Assembly (NCBI RefSeq): GCF_015350975.1
Contig: NZ_JADKRX010000008.1
Span: 23,347-87,346 of the forward strand
DNA from: Curtobacterium sp. VKM Ac-1395
Lineage (GTDB): Bacteria; Actinomycetota; Actinomycetes; Actinomycetales; Microbacteriaceae
Reading direction: 5' to 3'
Length of the DNA stretch: 64,000 nt
Shown here: positions 1 to 8,213 of the stretch, in pieces
Position numbering within the stretch: the stretch's first letter is position 1
How the letters are laid out: the number at the start of each line of letters is the position of its first letter
Position numbers and translations under genes: made by a program
Notes under the pieces: generated by a model
The model's input: the letters and a program-made list of their open reading frames with translations, nothing else
What the model was told of the DNA's origin: nothing
Databases searched by the model: none

Positions 1-551
1 TCGCCGAGCAGGTCGCCGAGCTCGAGGGCCTGCCCGCCAAGCTGCAGCAGACGATCGAGGACGCCTCCGGGGTCGCCGAGCTGGCGAAGTGGATGGCGGA
101 CACCCGCAGCGTCCTGTTCCTCGGCCGCCACGTCGGGTACCCGATCGCGCTCGAGGGCGCACTCAAGCTCAAGGAGCTCGCGTACATCCACGCGGAGGGC
201 TTCGCCGCGGGCGAGCTCAAGCACGGCCCGATCGCGCTCATCGAGCCGGGGCAGATCGTCTTCGTGATCGTGCCCTCGCCGCGTGACGCCCGGTCGCTGC
301 ACCCGAAGGTCGTGTCGAACATCCAGGAGATCCGCGCTCGCGGTGCCCGGGTGATCGCCATCGCCGAAGAGGGCGACGCCGCCGTGCTGCCCTTCGCCGA
401 CGAGGTCCTCCGGATCCCGCTGGCGACGCCGCTGTTCGAGCCGCTGCTGGCCGTCGCACCGCTCCACATGTTCGGCATGGAGCTCGCGGCCGCGAAGGGG
501 CTCGACGTGGACCAGCCGCGCAACCTCGCGAAGTCGGTCACCGTCGAGTAG
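1..551 (+). CDS. glmS: Glutamine--fructose-6-phosphate aminotransferase, C-terminal part (cut by window edge)
   Basis: The last 182 residues of GlmS, the cytosolic enzyme that makes glucosamine-6-phosphate from fructose-6-phosphate and glutamine for peptidoglycan synthesis. The reading frame is open from base 3, so the start and the glutaminase domain lie upstream of the window. What is visible is the second SIS (sugar isomerase) domain. The family signature LKLKELAYIHAEGFAAGELK and the C-terminal tail PRNLAKSVTVE, which carries the conserved catalytic lysine, are both intact. acpS follows after 6 bases on the same strand, so this gene probably heads or sits inside a cell-envelope operon glmS-acpS-alr-alr-tsaE. 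The identification is very secure because the tail is nearly invariant in bacteria. Confidence 0.97.
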   Translation, partial: AEQVAELEGLPAKLQQTIEDASGVAELAKWMADTRSVLFLGRHVGYPIALEGALKLKELAYIHAEGFAAGELKHGPIALIEPGQIVFVIVPSPRDARSLHPKVVSNIQEIRARGARVIAIAEEGDAAVLPFADEVLRIPLATPLFEPLLAVAPLHMFGMELAAAKGLDVDQPRNLAKSVTVE

Positions 552-557
552 TCGGCG

Positions 558-938
558 ATGATCATCGGCATCGGGGTCGACGTCGTCGACCTGGCGCGGT
601 TCGAGCGCACCCTCACCAGGACGCCCGCCATGCGGGCGCGCCTGTTCACGGCGTCCGAGCTCGTGCGTGACGGTGAGCCCCGTGCGATCGCGTCGCTCGC
701 GGCACGGTTCGCCGCCAAGGAGTCACTGATCAAGGCCTTCGGGTCGAGCGCCGGGCTGAGCTGGCAGGACCTCGAGGTCGTCTCCGACGACCAGCGGAAC
801 CCGTCGCTCACGCTGCACCGGCAGGCGCGCCAGGTCGCAGACGCGCGTGGCGTCCTCTCCGTGCACCTGTCGCTCTCGCATGATGGGGGCATCGCCACGG
901 CGTTCGTGGTGCTGGAAGGAACAGGGGAACCGGCTTGA
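558..938 (+). CDS. acpS: Holo-[acyl-carrier-protein] synthase
   Basis: A 126-residue 4'-phosphopantetheinyl transferase that moves phosphopantetheine from CoA to the serine of acyl carrier protein. The length is normal for AcpS. The N-terminal GIGVDVVDLARFE supplies the Mg-binding aspartate, and FAAKESLIKAFG is the second family motif with the Mg-binding glutamate. The ATG at 558 lies 6 bases after the glmS stop. The TGA stop overlaps the TTG start of the alanine racemase gene by four bases, which implies translational coupling. Cytosolic. No competing assignment. Confidence 0.96.
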   Translation: MIIGIGVDVVDLARFERTLTRTPAMRARLFTASELVRDGEPRAIASLAARFAAKESLIKAFGSSAGLSWQDLEVVSDDQRNPSLTLHRQARQVADARGVLSVHLSLSHDGGIATAFVVLEGTGEPA

Positions 939-2038
939 GTGCGTTCACGGGGATCACGGTCGACCGGGAGGCTCTCATCGCCAACTACGCGACGGTCGCC
1001 GACCAGGTGGCACCGTCCGGCGTCATCCCGGTCGTCAAGGCGAACGGGTACGGCCATGGCGCGGCTGACGCCGCGCAGGCCTTCGTGGACGCGGGCGCGG
1101 AGTGGCTCGGGGTGGCGGACATCGACGAGGGCATCGCGCTGCGGCAGGCGGGCATCGACGAGGGCGTCCGGATCCTCGCGTGGCTGCACGCCCCCGACGA
1201 GGACTTCCGTCGCGCGGCCCAGCACGGCATCACCCCGGCGGTGTCCAGCGTCGAGCAGCTCTCCAGCGCCGCCGACGCCGAGGTGGCCGCCGTGCACATC
1301 TGTGTCGACACCGGGCTCAGCCGGAACGGTGCCGTCGAGTCCGAGTGGCCGGAGCTCTTCGACCGCGCGGCCTCGCTTGCCCGCGGTGGTGCCCGCACCC
1401 GGATCGAGGGCGTGATGTCGCACCTGTCGAACGCCTCGCGCACCGACGACCTCGACCAGGACGCCTCCCTGCAACGGGCACTCGACGGGCTCCGCGTGCG
1501 GGGGATCGTGCCCGACATGGTGCACCTGGCCGCGAGTGCCGCGAGCCTCGCGCTGCCGGAGACCCGCCGCGACCTGGCCCGCGTCGGCATCGCGCTCTAC
1601 GGACTCAGCCCCTTCCCCGACCGGACGTCGGCCGACCTCGGGCTGCGCCCCGCGATGCGCCTGACCGCGTCGGTGCTCCGCACCGTGGTCGTGCCGGCCG
1701 GCGACGGCGTGAGCTACGGCTACACCTGGCGTGCCGAGACGGACACGCGACTGGCGGTCATCGGCCTGGGGTACGCGGACGGCTTCGACCGCGGGTTCGG
1801 CAACCACGTCTCCGTACGGATCGGTGACCGGTTGTTCCCGGTCGTCGGACGGGTGGCCATGAACGCGATGCACATTGCCATCGGGGACGCGGACGTCGCC
1901 GTCGGGGACGAGGTCGTGCTCTGGGGCGACCCGGCGAACGGCGACCCCGCCGTCGAGGACTGGGCGTCGGCCGTCGGCACGATCAACTACGAGGTGGTGG
2001 CCCGGCTCGGCCGGAGCATCGAACGGAGGACGACGTGA
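935..2038 (+). CDS. alr: Alanine racemase (first of two tandem copies)
   Basis: A 367-residue PLP enzyme interconverting L- and D-alanine for peptidoglycan. The PLP lysine is K35 in VVKANGYGHG. The second catalytic residue, the tyrosine in GVSYGYTW, is present, as is the arginine in RVGIALYG that contacts the pyridine nitrogen and the GYADG motif. It starts at TTG 935, overlapping the acpS stop in a TTGA arrangement; no better start lies close by. The stop overlaps the GTG of a second racemase-like gene at 2035. The two proteins are clearly different in sequence (paralogues rather than a recent duplication), and either could be the main cell-wall racemase. Confidence 0.92.
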   Translation: MSAFTGITVDREALIANYATVADQVAPSGVIPVVKANGYGHGAADAAQAFVDAGAEWLGVADIDEGIALRQAGIDEGVRILAWLHAPDEDFRRAAQHGITPAVSSVEQLSSAADAEVAAVHICVDTGLSRNGAVESEWPELFDRAASLARGGARTRIEGVMSHLSNASRTDDLDQDASLQRALDGLRVRGIVPDMVHLAASAASLALPETRRDLARVGIALYGLSPFPDRTSADLGLRPAMRLTASVLRTVVVPAGDGVSYGYTWRAETDTRLAVIGLGYADGFDRGFGNHVSVRIGDRLFPVVGRVAMNAMHIAIGDADVAVGDEVVLWGDPANGDPAVEDWASAVGTINYEVVARLGRSIERRTT

Positions 2039-3198
2039 GCGCGCCCCTGCGTCAGGCCGAGATCGACCTCGACGCCTACCGCGCCAACCTCGAGCGGGTC
2101 CGCGGGTGGATGCACCCGGTCGAGGTGATGGCGATCATGAAGGCCGACGCGTACGGGCACGGCCTCGAACCGATCGCGCTCGCCGCGGTCGACGCCGGCA
2201 TCCGGTGGATCGGCGTGCTGACGGTCCCAGCGGCGCTGCGGCTCCGGGCGATCGGCGTCGGCGAGGACGTGCACCTGTTCACGTGGCAGCACGACCCGGC
2301 GCTGGACTTCCGCGACGCGATCGACTCCGCGGTGGACCTCGGCGTCTCGAACCTCGCCGAACTGCAGCGGATCGTGGAGGCCGTCGACCAGCGTCCAGCG
2401 CGTGTGCACCTCGGCGTCGACACGGGGCTGCACCGCGACGGGTCCTCGATCGACGACTGGCCCGCGCTGGTCGAGGCGGCCAGGGACGCCCAGCGCGCCG
2501 GTCGCATCGAGGTCGTCGCCGCGTACACGCACCTGGCGGAGTCGTCGGACGACGACGACGCTGCGTCGGTGTCCCTGTTCGAGGCCGCGATCGAGCGTGC
2601 CGAGGACCTCGGCGTCGACGTCCCGATGGAGCACGTCGCCGCGTCGCTCGCCGGGCTCGAACGCAAGGAGTTCCGCAAGGACATGGTCCGGATGGGGGCG
2701 AACCTCTACGGCATCCCCGGCGCCGACGGCGTCTCCGCGGCGGACCTCGGGCTCGAACCCGTGATGACGGTGACGGCCTCGGTCGCGAAGACGAAGCGTG
2801 TCCCCGTCGGCACCGGCGTCTCGTACGACTACACCTACCGCACGGACGACGAGACGACCCTCGCGCTCGTGCCGTTCGGCTACGCGGACGGGGTGCCGCG
2901 CTCGGCGCAGGGACGCGTCGAGGTCGCGATCAACGGCAAGCGGTACCCGGTCGCCGGTCGGGTCGCGATGGACCAGTTCCTGGTGGACGTCGGCGACGAC
3001 GACGTGCAGGTCGGTGACACCGTCGTGCTGTTCGGCACGGGGGAGCGCGACGAGATGACCGTGCTGGAGTGGGGCGCCGCGCTCGACACCATCGGCGAGG
3101 AGATCGTCTGCCGGATCGGCGCCCGGGTGCCCCGCGTCTACTCCGGCCACTCGGTCGAGGGCCGCGTCGGCGAGTACCTGCGCGGAGAGCACGCGTGA
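2035..3198 (+). CDS. Alanine racemase paralogue (second tandem copy)
   Basis: A 387-residue fold-type III PLP racemase. Catalytic features are retained: PLP lysine K36 in AIMKADAYGHG, the tyrosine in GVSYDYTYR, RMGANLYG and GYADG. It therefore looks active and not a relic. Starts at GTG 2035 inside the stop of the first racemase gene (GTGA overlap) and ends in a GTGA overlap with tsaE, so it is locked into the same transcript. The protein carries about twenty more residues than the upstream copy, including an extended C-terminus (RVYSGHSVEGRVGEY). It may be a second alanine racemase or have shifted substrate (serine or another amino acid); sequence alone cannot decide. Confidence 0.88.
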   Translation: MSAPLRQAEIDLDAYRANLERVRGWMHPVEVMAIMKADAYGHGLEPIALAAVDAGIRWIGVLTVPAALRLRAIGVGEDVHLFTWQHDPALDFRDAIDSAVDLGVSNLAELQRIVEAVDQRPARVHLGVDTGLHRDGSSIDDWPALVEAARDAQRAGRIEVVAAYTHLAESSDDDDAASVSLFEAAIERAEDLGVDVPMEHVAASLAGLERKEFRKDMVRMGANLYGIPGADGVSAADLGLEPVMTVTASVAKTKRVPVGTGVSYDYTYRTDDETTLALVPFGYADGVPRSAQGRVEVAINGKRYPVAGRVAMDQFLVDVGDDDVQVGDTVVLFGTGERDEMTVLEWGAALDTIGEEIVCRIGARVPRVYSGHSVEGRVGEYLRGEHA

Positions 3199-3695
3199 GG
3201 ACGCTCCTGGACACCAGCGTCCTGAGCACGGCGGAGATGGGTGCACTCGGGGCACGGTTGGCGGCCTTGCTGCGCGCCGGGGACCTCGTCGTGTTGACGG
3301 GGCCGCTCGGTGCCGGCAAGACCACGTTGACGCGGGGCCTCGGCGCCGCGCTCGGTGCCCGGGGCCAGGTGTCGAGCCCGACGTTCGTGCTCGCCAGGAC
3401 CCACCCCACGACGGCCGGGCCGGACCTGGTGCACGTCGACGCCTACCGGCTGAGTGACCCGGTGGAGCTCGACGACCTCGACCTCGACTGGGACGGTGCG
3501 ATCGTCGTGGTGGAGTGGGGCCGTGGGATGGTGGACGGGATCAGCGACGCCGTGCTCGACGTCGAGATCACCCGCGCGACCGGGGCCGACGTCGATGTCC
3601 TCGCGGACGACCTCGACCCGGACGACGTCCCCGACGAGCCGCGCCGTGTCGTCGTGACCGCGACCGGCCCCCGGTGGGACGGCGTCACCCTCTAG
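3195..3695 (+). CDS. tsaE: tRNA t6A biosynthesis ATPase TsaE
   Basis: A 166-residue P-loop ATPase that supports the TsaB-TsaD complex making N6-threonylcarbamoyladenosine at position 37 of ANN-decoding tRNAs. Walker A is GPLGAGKTTLTRG, followed by SSPTFVLAR (family SPTF/Y motif), HVDAYRL and VVVEWG. The GTG at 3195 overlaps the racemase stop (GTGA). A longer open frame exists upstream, but it lies inside the racemase gene and lacks family similarity. Its partner genes tsaB, rimI and tsaD lie on the same strand but 3.3 kb downstream, beyond a block on the other strand. Confidence 0.95.
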   Translation: MRTLLDTSVLSTAEMGALGARLAALLRAGDLVVLTGPLGAGKTTLTRGLGAALGARGQVSSPTFVLARTHPTTAGPDLVHVDAYRLSDPVELDDLDLDWDGAIVVVEWGRGMVDGISDAVLDVEITRATGADVDVLADDLDPDDVPDEPRRVVVTATGPRWDGVTL

Positions 3696-4360
3696 GCCTC
3701 AGGCGGCAGGACGACGCGGTTCTGGTAGGCCCAGACCACGGCCTGCAGGCGCGACCGGACGCCGAGCTTCGGCAGGATCCGCGCGACGTGGGACTTCACC
3801 GTGGACAGCTCGACGACGAGCTCGGTCGCGATGTCCTCGTTCGACAGCCCCTGTGCCAGCAGCAGCAGCACGTCGTGCTCGCGGGCGGTGAGCAGGTCGT
3901 CCGCCCGTGCCCCGGTCACCGGCTGCAGCTGCCGGCGCTCGACGAACTCGCGGAGCACGCGCTTGGTCAGCTGGTGGTCGAGCGTGCCGTTGCCTGCGGC
4001 GACCTGGCGGACGGCGCCGATGATCGTGTCCGGGTCGGCGTCCTTGAGCAGGAACCCGGACGCGCCCGCTTCGAGGGCACCGAAGACGTAGTCGTCGAGG
4101 TCGAACGTGGTGAGCATCAGCGCGGGTACGGCGGGGTCGGCATCGGGGCCGCACAGCGCGCGTGCGACCTCGATGCCGTCCAGGCCGGGCATCCGGATGT
4201 CCAGGCACGCCACGTCCGGGCGCGTGCTCCTCGCCAGGGCCAGCGCCTCGATGCCGTCCGACGCGACACCGACGACCTCGATGTCCTCCTCGGCGCTGAG
4301 CAGCGCGGAGATGCCGGCACGGACGAGGGCCTGGTCGTCGGCGACGAGCACGCGGATCAC
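3692..4360 (-). CDS. NarL/FixJ-type response regulator
   Basis: A 222-residue two-component response regulator. The receiver domain (about 1-120) has the acidic pair D8-D9, phosphoacceptor D54 (CLDIRMPG) and K106 (FLLKDADP). A LuxR-type helix-turn-helix (about 155-215) contains LTAREHDVLLLLAQGLS and STVKSHVARILPKLG. The GTG at 4360 overlaps the kinase stop (GTGA); a longer frame upstream lies wholly within the kinase gene. The gene converges on tsaE with their ends overlapping by four bases, and no terminator lies between. It probably controls genes responding to whatever its DesK-like partner kinase senses; the adjacent CPBP gene is an obvious candidate target. Confidence 0.95.
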   Translation of the reverse strand: MIRVLVADDQALVRAGISALLSAEEDIEVVGVASDGIEALALARSTRPDVACLDIRMPGLDGIEVARALCGPDADPAVPALMLTTFDLDDYVFGALEAGASGFLLKDADPDTIIGAVRQVAAGNGTLDHQLTKRVLREFVERRQLQPVTGARADDLLTAREHDVLLLLAQGLSNEDIATELVVELSTVKSHVARILPKLGVRSRLQAVVWAYQNRVVLPPEA

Positions 4361-5628
4361 CGGGAGGACCCCTCGCGCGGGAGCACCAGGCGGACGTCCC
4401 AGCCGCCGTCCGCAGCGGGTCCGGCACTCACGGTGGCTCCCACGAGTTCCGCACGCTCGCGCATGCCGAGCAACCCGAAGCCGCCCGCCGAGGACCCCGC
4501 GACCGGAGCCGCCGACGGTGGGTCGTTGTGGACGGCGACCGTGACCTGCTCTGCTGACCGGTCGTCGACCTGGACGGAGCACGCGGTACCCGGAGCATGC
4601 ATGGCGGCGTTGGCCAGGGCCTCCTGGACGGTGCGGTACGCGGCCAGCTGCGCGAGCGGGCCGATCCCGGCACCGAACGGTCCGTCGTCGTCGGAGCCCA
4701 GCGGGCGGAGGACCGAGAAGCGGACGTCACCCGGTGTCCGCGCGACCAGTTCGGGCAGCGTGACGAACGTCTCGACGGAGCGTTCGGCGGCTGCGGACTC
4801 GTCACGGAGCAGTCCGACGAGTCGGCGGAGGTCGTCGAGCACCGCGCTGCTCTGGTCGCGCACCTGGCGGACGCCGGCGTGGGCCTGCTCCGGGTCGGTG
4901 TCGATCTGTCGGTCGACGACGCCGGCCATCAGGGCGATGCCGGACAGGTGGTGCGCGGCGATGTCGTGGAGCTCACGGGCCATCGCTGCTCGTTCGCGGG
5001 CGAGGGTGGCGTCGACCATGGCCTCGCGTTCGCCGACCAGGGCGCGCTGTTCGTCGCGGCGAGCGACCCCGACCTCGCGGCGGGACCGCACGACGAGGGC
5101 GGCGAGCAGGGGGAGGGCGACGACGCCGACCGCCTGCAGGAGCCCTTGGCCGACCGCGGCGGCCAGCGGCGCGCCGAACGCGACGAGCATGTTGATCGTC
5201 ACACCGGTCGCCACCAGCGCTGCCGCGGCCACCAGGGCCGGCCAGCGCCGGAGAGGCGGGATGGTCAGCACGAGCAGGACGACGGCGACGCCGACGGGGA
5301 GGGCGCTCATGCCGTAGAGGGCACCAGCGACCGCCGCGGGGACGACGGCGAGTGCCGCCGTGGCGACGAGGACGGACCCCGGCAGGCGACGGACCGGCAG
5401 GAGCGCGGCGGACTGCACGAGGAGCACGACCAGCAGCAGCCACCAGCCGCCGGAACCCACGTCCTTGCCGAGGGGGAAGCCGAGTGAGGAGCCGTCGGGG
5501 TCGGCGGCGTCGATCGCGGGGAGCGAGAGCAGCAGCCCGATCGAGACCAGGGCGGTGACGGCGGCGACGACGACGTCACGGCGACGGATGGACACGTCGG
5601 CGCTCGTCCGGGCGTCAGCGGTGGCCAT
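4357..5628 (-). CDS. Membrane sensor histidine kinase (HisKA_3, NarX/DesK-like)
   Basis: A 423-residue kinase pairing with the adjacent response regulator. The N-terminus has about five or six hydrophobic segments (residues ~18-180) with almost no extracytoplasmic domain, so the sensor probably works within the membrane, as in DesK/LiaS-type kinases. The dimerisation helix holds the phospho-accepting H221 in MARELHDIAAHH. The ATPase domain has an N-box (EALANAAMHAPG) and G-box (GGFGLLGMRERAELVG). It overlaps the CPBP gene by 14 bases upstream and the regulator gene by 4 bases downstream, so the three are co-transcribed. Confidence 0.94.
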   Translation of the reverse strand: MATADARTSADVSIRRRDVVVAAVTALVSIGLLLSLPAIDAADPDGSSLGFPLGKDVGSGGWWLLLVVLLVQSAALLPVRRLPGSVLVATAALAVVPAAVAGALYGMSALPVGVAVVLLVLTIPPLRRWPALVAAAALVATGVTINMLVAFGAPLAAAVGQGLLQAVGVVALPLLAALVVRSRREVGVARRDEQRALVGEREAMVDATLARERAAMARELHDIAAHHLSGIALMAGVVDRQIDTDPEQAHAGVRQVRDQSSAVLDDLRRLVGLLRDESAAAERSVETFVTLPELVARTPGDVRFSVLRPLGSDDDGPFGAGIGPLAQLAAYRTVQEALANAAMHAPGTACSVQVDDRSAEQVTVAVHNDPPSAAPVAGSSAGGFGLLGMRERAELVGATVSAGPAADGGWDVRLVLPREGSSR

Positions 5629-6565
5629 GAGCCGAGTCTACGAAGCGCTGGTCGGAGCCGTGCACGACGGGCTCGTCGTGGTCGCCGGTGTAGCCGAGTC
5701 GTCCGCGGGTGCCGATGATGATCGCCAGGGCAGCGACCGTGGCCCCGATGAAGAGCACGAGCACGCCGCGGTCACCGTCGATTCCCGGGTACATGTCGGT
5801 CCAGAGCACGGAGACGGTGTTGTTCACGCCGACGTGCAGGAGCATCGACAGCGGCAGGCTCTGACCCGTGCGGTTGAACACCCACGCCATCACGACGTTG
5901 AAGGTGATCGTGAAGCCGGCGAAGACCAGCGGCGCGGTCCAGTGCGCGTCGGGCCACCCGCCCCAGTCGCTGAAGAAGAGCGGCATGTGCCAGAGCGCCC
6001 AGAGCGGGCCGAGGACGGCGGCGGCACCGAGCGGGCCGAAGCGACGCTGGAGACGGGGGAGCGCGAAGTCGCGCCAGCCCGGCTCCTCGGACAGCCCGGT
6101 CGTCACCATCTGCAGCGCGAGCGCCGGGACGATCGTGGCGAGCGCCAGCAGCGACGGTGGGTTGACGACCCCGCCGGACGCGATCGCACCGGCGGCCACC
6201 ACCACGAGCGGCACCGCGACGAGCGCGAGCACGTACCACTGCCACGCGACCCGCCACTTCCAGAGCCGTCCGACCCAGGTGCGGAGACCGGCACGGCCGT
6301 CGGTGACCGCGGTGACCAGGAACGCGGCACCGAGCGGGCCGAGGAGCGCACCCGGCAGGACCCCGGCGAGCTGTGCCGAGCCGAGCATCTCCGGCACGTG
6401 GACGTCCCACACGCCGAGCCCGTGCGGGGACAGGATGTACGGCAGCCAGGCGAGCCAGCTCAGGCCGCACGCGAGGACCGCGAACGCGACGAGCGGGTGG
6501 CGCCGGATGAGGTTCGGGGCACCTCCCGTGTCGGTCGTCGCCCTGGTCGGGGTGATGGTGGTCAT
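5615..6565 (-). CDS. CPBP-family intramembrane glutamic endopeptidase
   Basis: A 316-residue polytopic membrane protein with the CPBP (Abi/CAAX protease, Rce1-like) core: SEEPGWRDFALPRL (EExxxR motif), HMPLFFSD, and a C-terminal NRTGQSLPLSMLLHVGVNN. Start ATG 6565 is preferred over an upstream in-frame start at 6604, because GGAGG lies 5 bases before it. First gene of a CPBP-kinase-regulator operon. In other bacteria such proteases handle prenylated peptides, bacteriocin immunity or envelope stress. The link with a DesK/LiaS-like two-component system suggests envelope stress or antimicrobial-peptide response, which is inference. It should not be called a phage-abortive gene on family name alone. 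Confidence 0.9.
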   Translation of the reverse strand: MTTITPTRATTDTGGAPNLIRRHPLVAFAVLACGLSWLAWLPYILSPHGLGVWDVHVPEMLGSAQLAGVLPGALLGPLGAAFLVTAVTDGRAGLRTWVGRLWKWRVAWQWYVLALVAVPLVVVAAGAIASGGVVNPPSLLALATIVPALALQMVTTGLSEEPGWRDFALPRLQRRFGPLGAAAVLGPLWALWHMPLFFSDWGGWPDAHWTAPLVFAGFTITFNVVMAWVFNRTGQSLPLSMLLHVGVNNTVSVLWTDMYPGIDGDRGVLVLFIGATVAALAIIIGTRGRLGYTGDHDEPVVHGSDQRFVDSAHGHR

Positions 6566-6704
6566 GATGTCCTCCGTGTCGATCCGCAACCGTCGATCGG
6601 TCACACCACGACGCTAGGAACAGCAGTCGTCTGGGACGACCGGAGGAAGGACGAGGTCTCGGACATCGTCCGGAAGGAGGAGGCGTGGCCCGTATGCTTC
6701 GGCG

Positions 6705-7010
6705 GTGGACTCGACACTGCCCTCGGGGACGACACGACGCCGTGTCGAACTCCGGATCACCCGCCCGCTGCTGACGTGGTTCGCCCGTCCGACCGTCACG
6801 ATCAACGGCGTCGGCCAGCCCGCCCAGTGGGGCGTCGGCACCTGGGCGGTGCCGGACGGCGACACCGAGATCGGCGTCTACTGCTACAACCGCGCGTGGC
6901 GGTTCGGAGCCGCGCACATCACCGTCGCCCCCGCTGACCAGAGGTACGAGTACCGTGTCGGCGTCCTGCCCGTGGGACCCGGGACGCTCCGTCCACAGCC
7001 TGCGGCCTAG
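6705..7010 (+). CDS. Small conserved-looking protein of unknown function
   Basis: A 101-residue soluble protein that I do not recognise. It has no signal peptide or membrane segment. The composition is typical of a real gene: hydrophobic/polar alternation suggests a small beta-rich fold (VELRITRPLLTWFARP, TEIGVYCYNRAWRFGAAHI). The GTG at 6705 is exactly 6 bases after TATGCT (6693-6698), the same leaderless promoter geometry seen at many genes here, which supports both the gene and its start. It is divergent from the CPBP operon and lies just upstream of tsaB. No terminator separates it from tsaB, but tsaB has its own -10 box. Confidence 0.7.
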   Translation: MDSTLPSGTTRRRVELRITRPLLTWFARPTVTINGVGQPAQWGVGTWAVPDGDTEIGVYCYNRAWRFGAAHITVAPADQRYEYRVGVLPVGPGTLRPQPAA

Positions 7011-7047
7011 ACCCCGGCGAGGCTCCCGAGCCGCCTACGATGGACGG

Positions 7048-7677
7048 GTGCTGCTCGCGATCGACACCTCCGCCGGGACCTCCGTCGCCGTTGTCGACCC
7101 TGCGACCCGCCAGGTCCTCGCCGAGCGCTCGACGGAGGACACCCGCCGGCACGCCGAGGTCATCGGCCCCTTCCTCGCCGAGGTCCTCACGTCCGCCGGC
7201 ATCACCCCCGCCGACGTCACCGGCGTCGTCGCCGGCATGGGTCCAGGACCCTTCACCGGCCTCCGCGTCGGGATCGCTGCCGCCCGGACCTTCGCGGCCG
7301 CGCGAGCCGTCCCGCTCCTGCCGCTCGTCAGCCACGACGCGGTCGCGGCGGACGTCGCCGCGACCGACCCCGCCGACGCCGGCCCCTTCGTCGTCCTGAC
7401 GGACGCCCGCCGACGCGAGGTCCACTGGAGCGTCCACGACCAGGCCGGCACGCGCACCGCGGGGCCCGGACTCGCCAAGCCGGCGGACCTGGACGACGTG
7501 CTGGGAGCCTCCGGGGCGTTCCGGCGGGTCACCGCAGCCACCGTCCCAGCCGGGAGGCTCGGGGTGCTCGCCGCGGACCGGCTCGCCTCCGGCGCATCCT
7601 TCGCCGAGGACGCCCCCCTCTACATCCGCGAGCCCGACGTGACCGTGCCCGGCGCTCCGAAGCGGGTCGCACGGTGA
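7048..7677 (+). CDS. tsaB: tRNA t6A biosynthesis protein TsaB
   Basis: A 209-residue inactive paralogue of TsaD that scaffolds the t6A complex. The N-terminus LLAIDTSAGTSVAVV and GMGPGPFTGLRVGIAAA are the ASKHA-fold family motifs. GTG 7048 is chosen because LLAIDTS is the canonical first strand, and because TACGAT (7036-7041) ends exactly 6 bases before it, implying a leaderless mRNA. A longer upstream frame overlaps the preceding small gene. It overlaps rimI by four bases (GTGA). The set tsaB-rimI-tsaD is a standard actinobacterial operon. Confidence 0.95.
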   Translation: MLLAIDTSAGTSVAVVDPATRQVLAERSTEDTRRHAEVIGPFLAEVLTSAGITPADVTGVVAGMGPGPFTGLRVGIAAARTFAAARAVPLLPLVSHDAVAADVAATDPADAGPFVVLTDARRREVHWSVHDQAGTRTAGPGLAKPADLDDVLGASGAFRRVTAATVPAGRLGVLAADRLASGASFAEDAPLYIREPDVTVPGAPKRVAR

Positions 7678-8213
7678 CGCTGCCCGACGGGCTGCGCCTG
7701 CGGCGCGCCCACCCGCAGGACCTCGACGACGTGATGTGGCTCGAGCACGCCTCGTTCCCGACCGACGCCTGGTCGGCATCGCAGATGTCCGGGGAGCTGT
7801 ACTCCCCGCACGGGTACTACGTCGTCGTCGAGACCACCGGGGAGGGCGCATCGACGGTCGTCGGGTACGCGGGGCTGTCCTCGTTGCCCGGCAACCCGGT
7901 GGCCGACGTGCAGACCATCGCGGTGTCGGCAGAGCACCGCGGGCAGGGCATCGGGCGGACGCTGTTCACCGAGCTCCTCGACGAGGCCCGGCGTCGTGGC
8001 GTGCACGAGGTCTTCCTCGAGGTCCGCGCGGACAACCCCGTCGCCCAGACCATGTACACCGGGTTCGGGTTCGAGCAGATCGCCGTCCGACCCCGCTACT
8101 ACCAGCCGGACGGGGTCGACGCGTGGGTGATGCGGGCGGAGCTGCCGCCGGTGTCGGCCGCACCACCGCGGACCGGGCCCGGCCCGATCGGACAGGAGAC
8201 CTTCGATGCGTGA
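7674..8213 (+). CDS. rimI: Ribosomal-protein-S18-alanine N-acetyltransferase (GNAT)
   Basis: A 179-residue GNAT acetyltransferase placed between tsaB and tsaD, the classical position of RimI. The acetyl-CoA binding motif A is [15 protein letters not shown] (R/QxxGxG/A). The C-terminal region [25 protein letters not shown] matches motif B with the RimI-type YY before the end. GTG 7674 overlaps the tsaB stop; the end overlaps tsaD by 8 bases. RimI acetylates the N-terminus of ribosomal protein S18, but actinobacterial RimI proteins can be more relaxed, so the exact substrate is inference from position. Confidence 0.9.
   Translation: MTLPDGLRLRRAHPQDLDDVMWLEHASFPTDAWSASQMSGELYSPHGYYVVVETTGEGASTVVGYAGLSSLPGNPVADVQTIAVSAEHRGQGIGRTLFTELLDEARRRGVHEVFLEVRADNPVAQTMYTGFGFEQIAVRPRYYQPDGVDAWVMRAELPPVSAAPPRTGPGPIGQETFDA

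Noticed and set aside
3515..5317. 600-codon plus-strand frame over the response regulator and kinase
   Set aside because: Shadow of the two-component genes, which have complete motifs on the other strand.
5615..6565. Phage-abortive-infection (Abi) function from the CPBP family name
   Set aside because: CPBP proteins are mostly envelope or bacteriocin-immunity proteases; no defence genes nearby and the operon partner is a two-component system.
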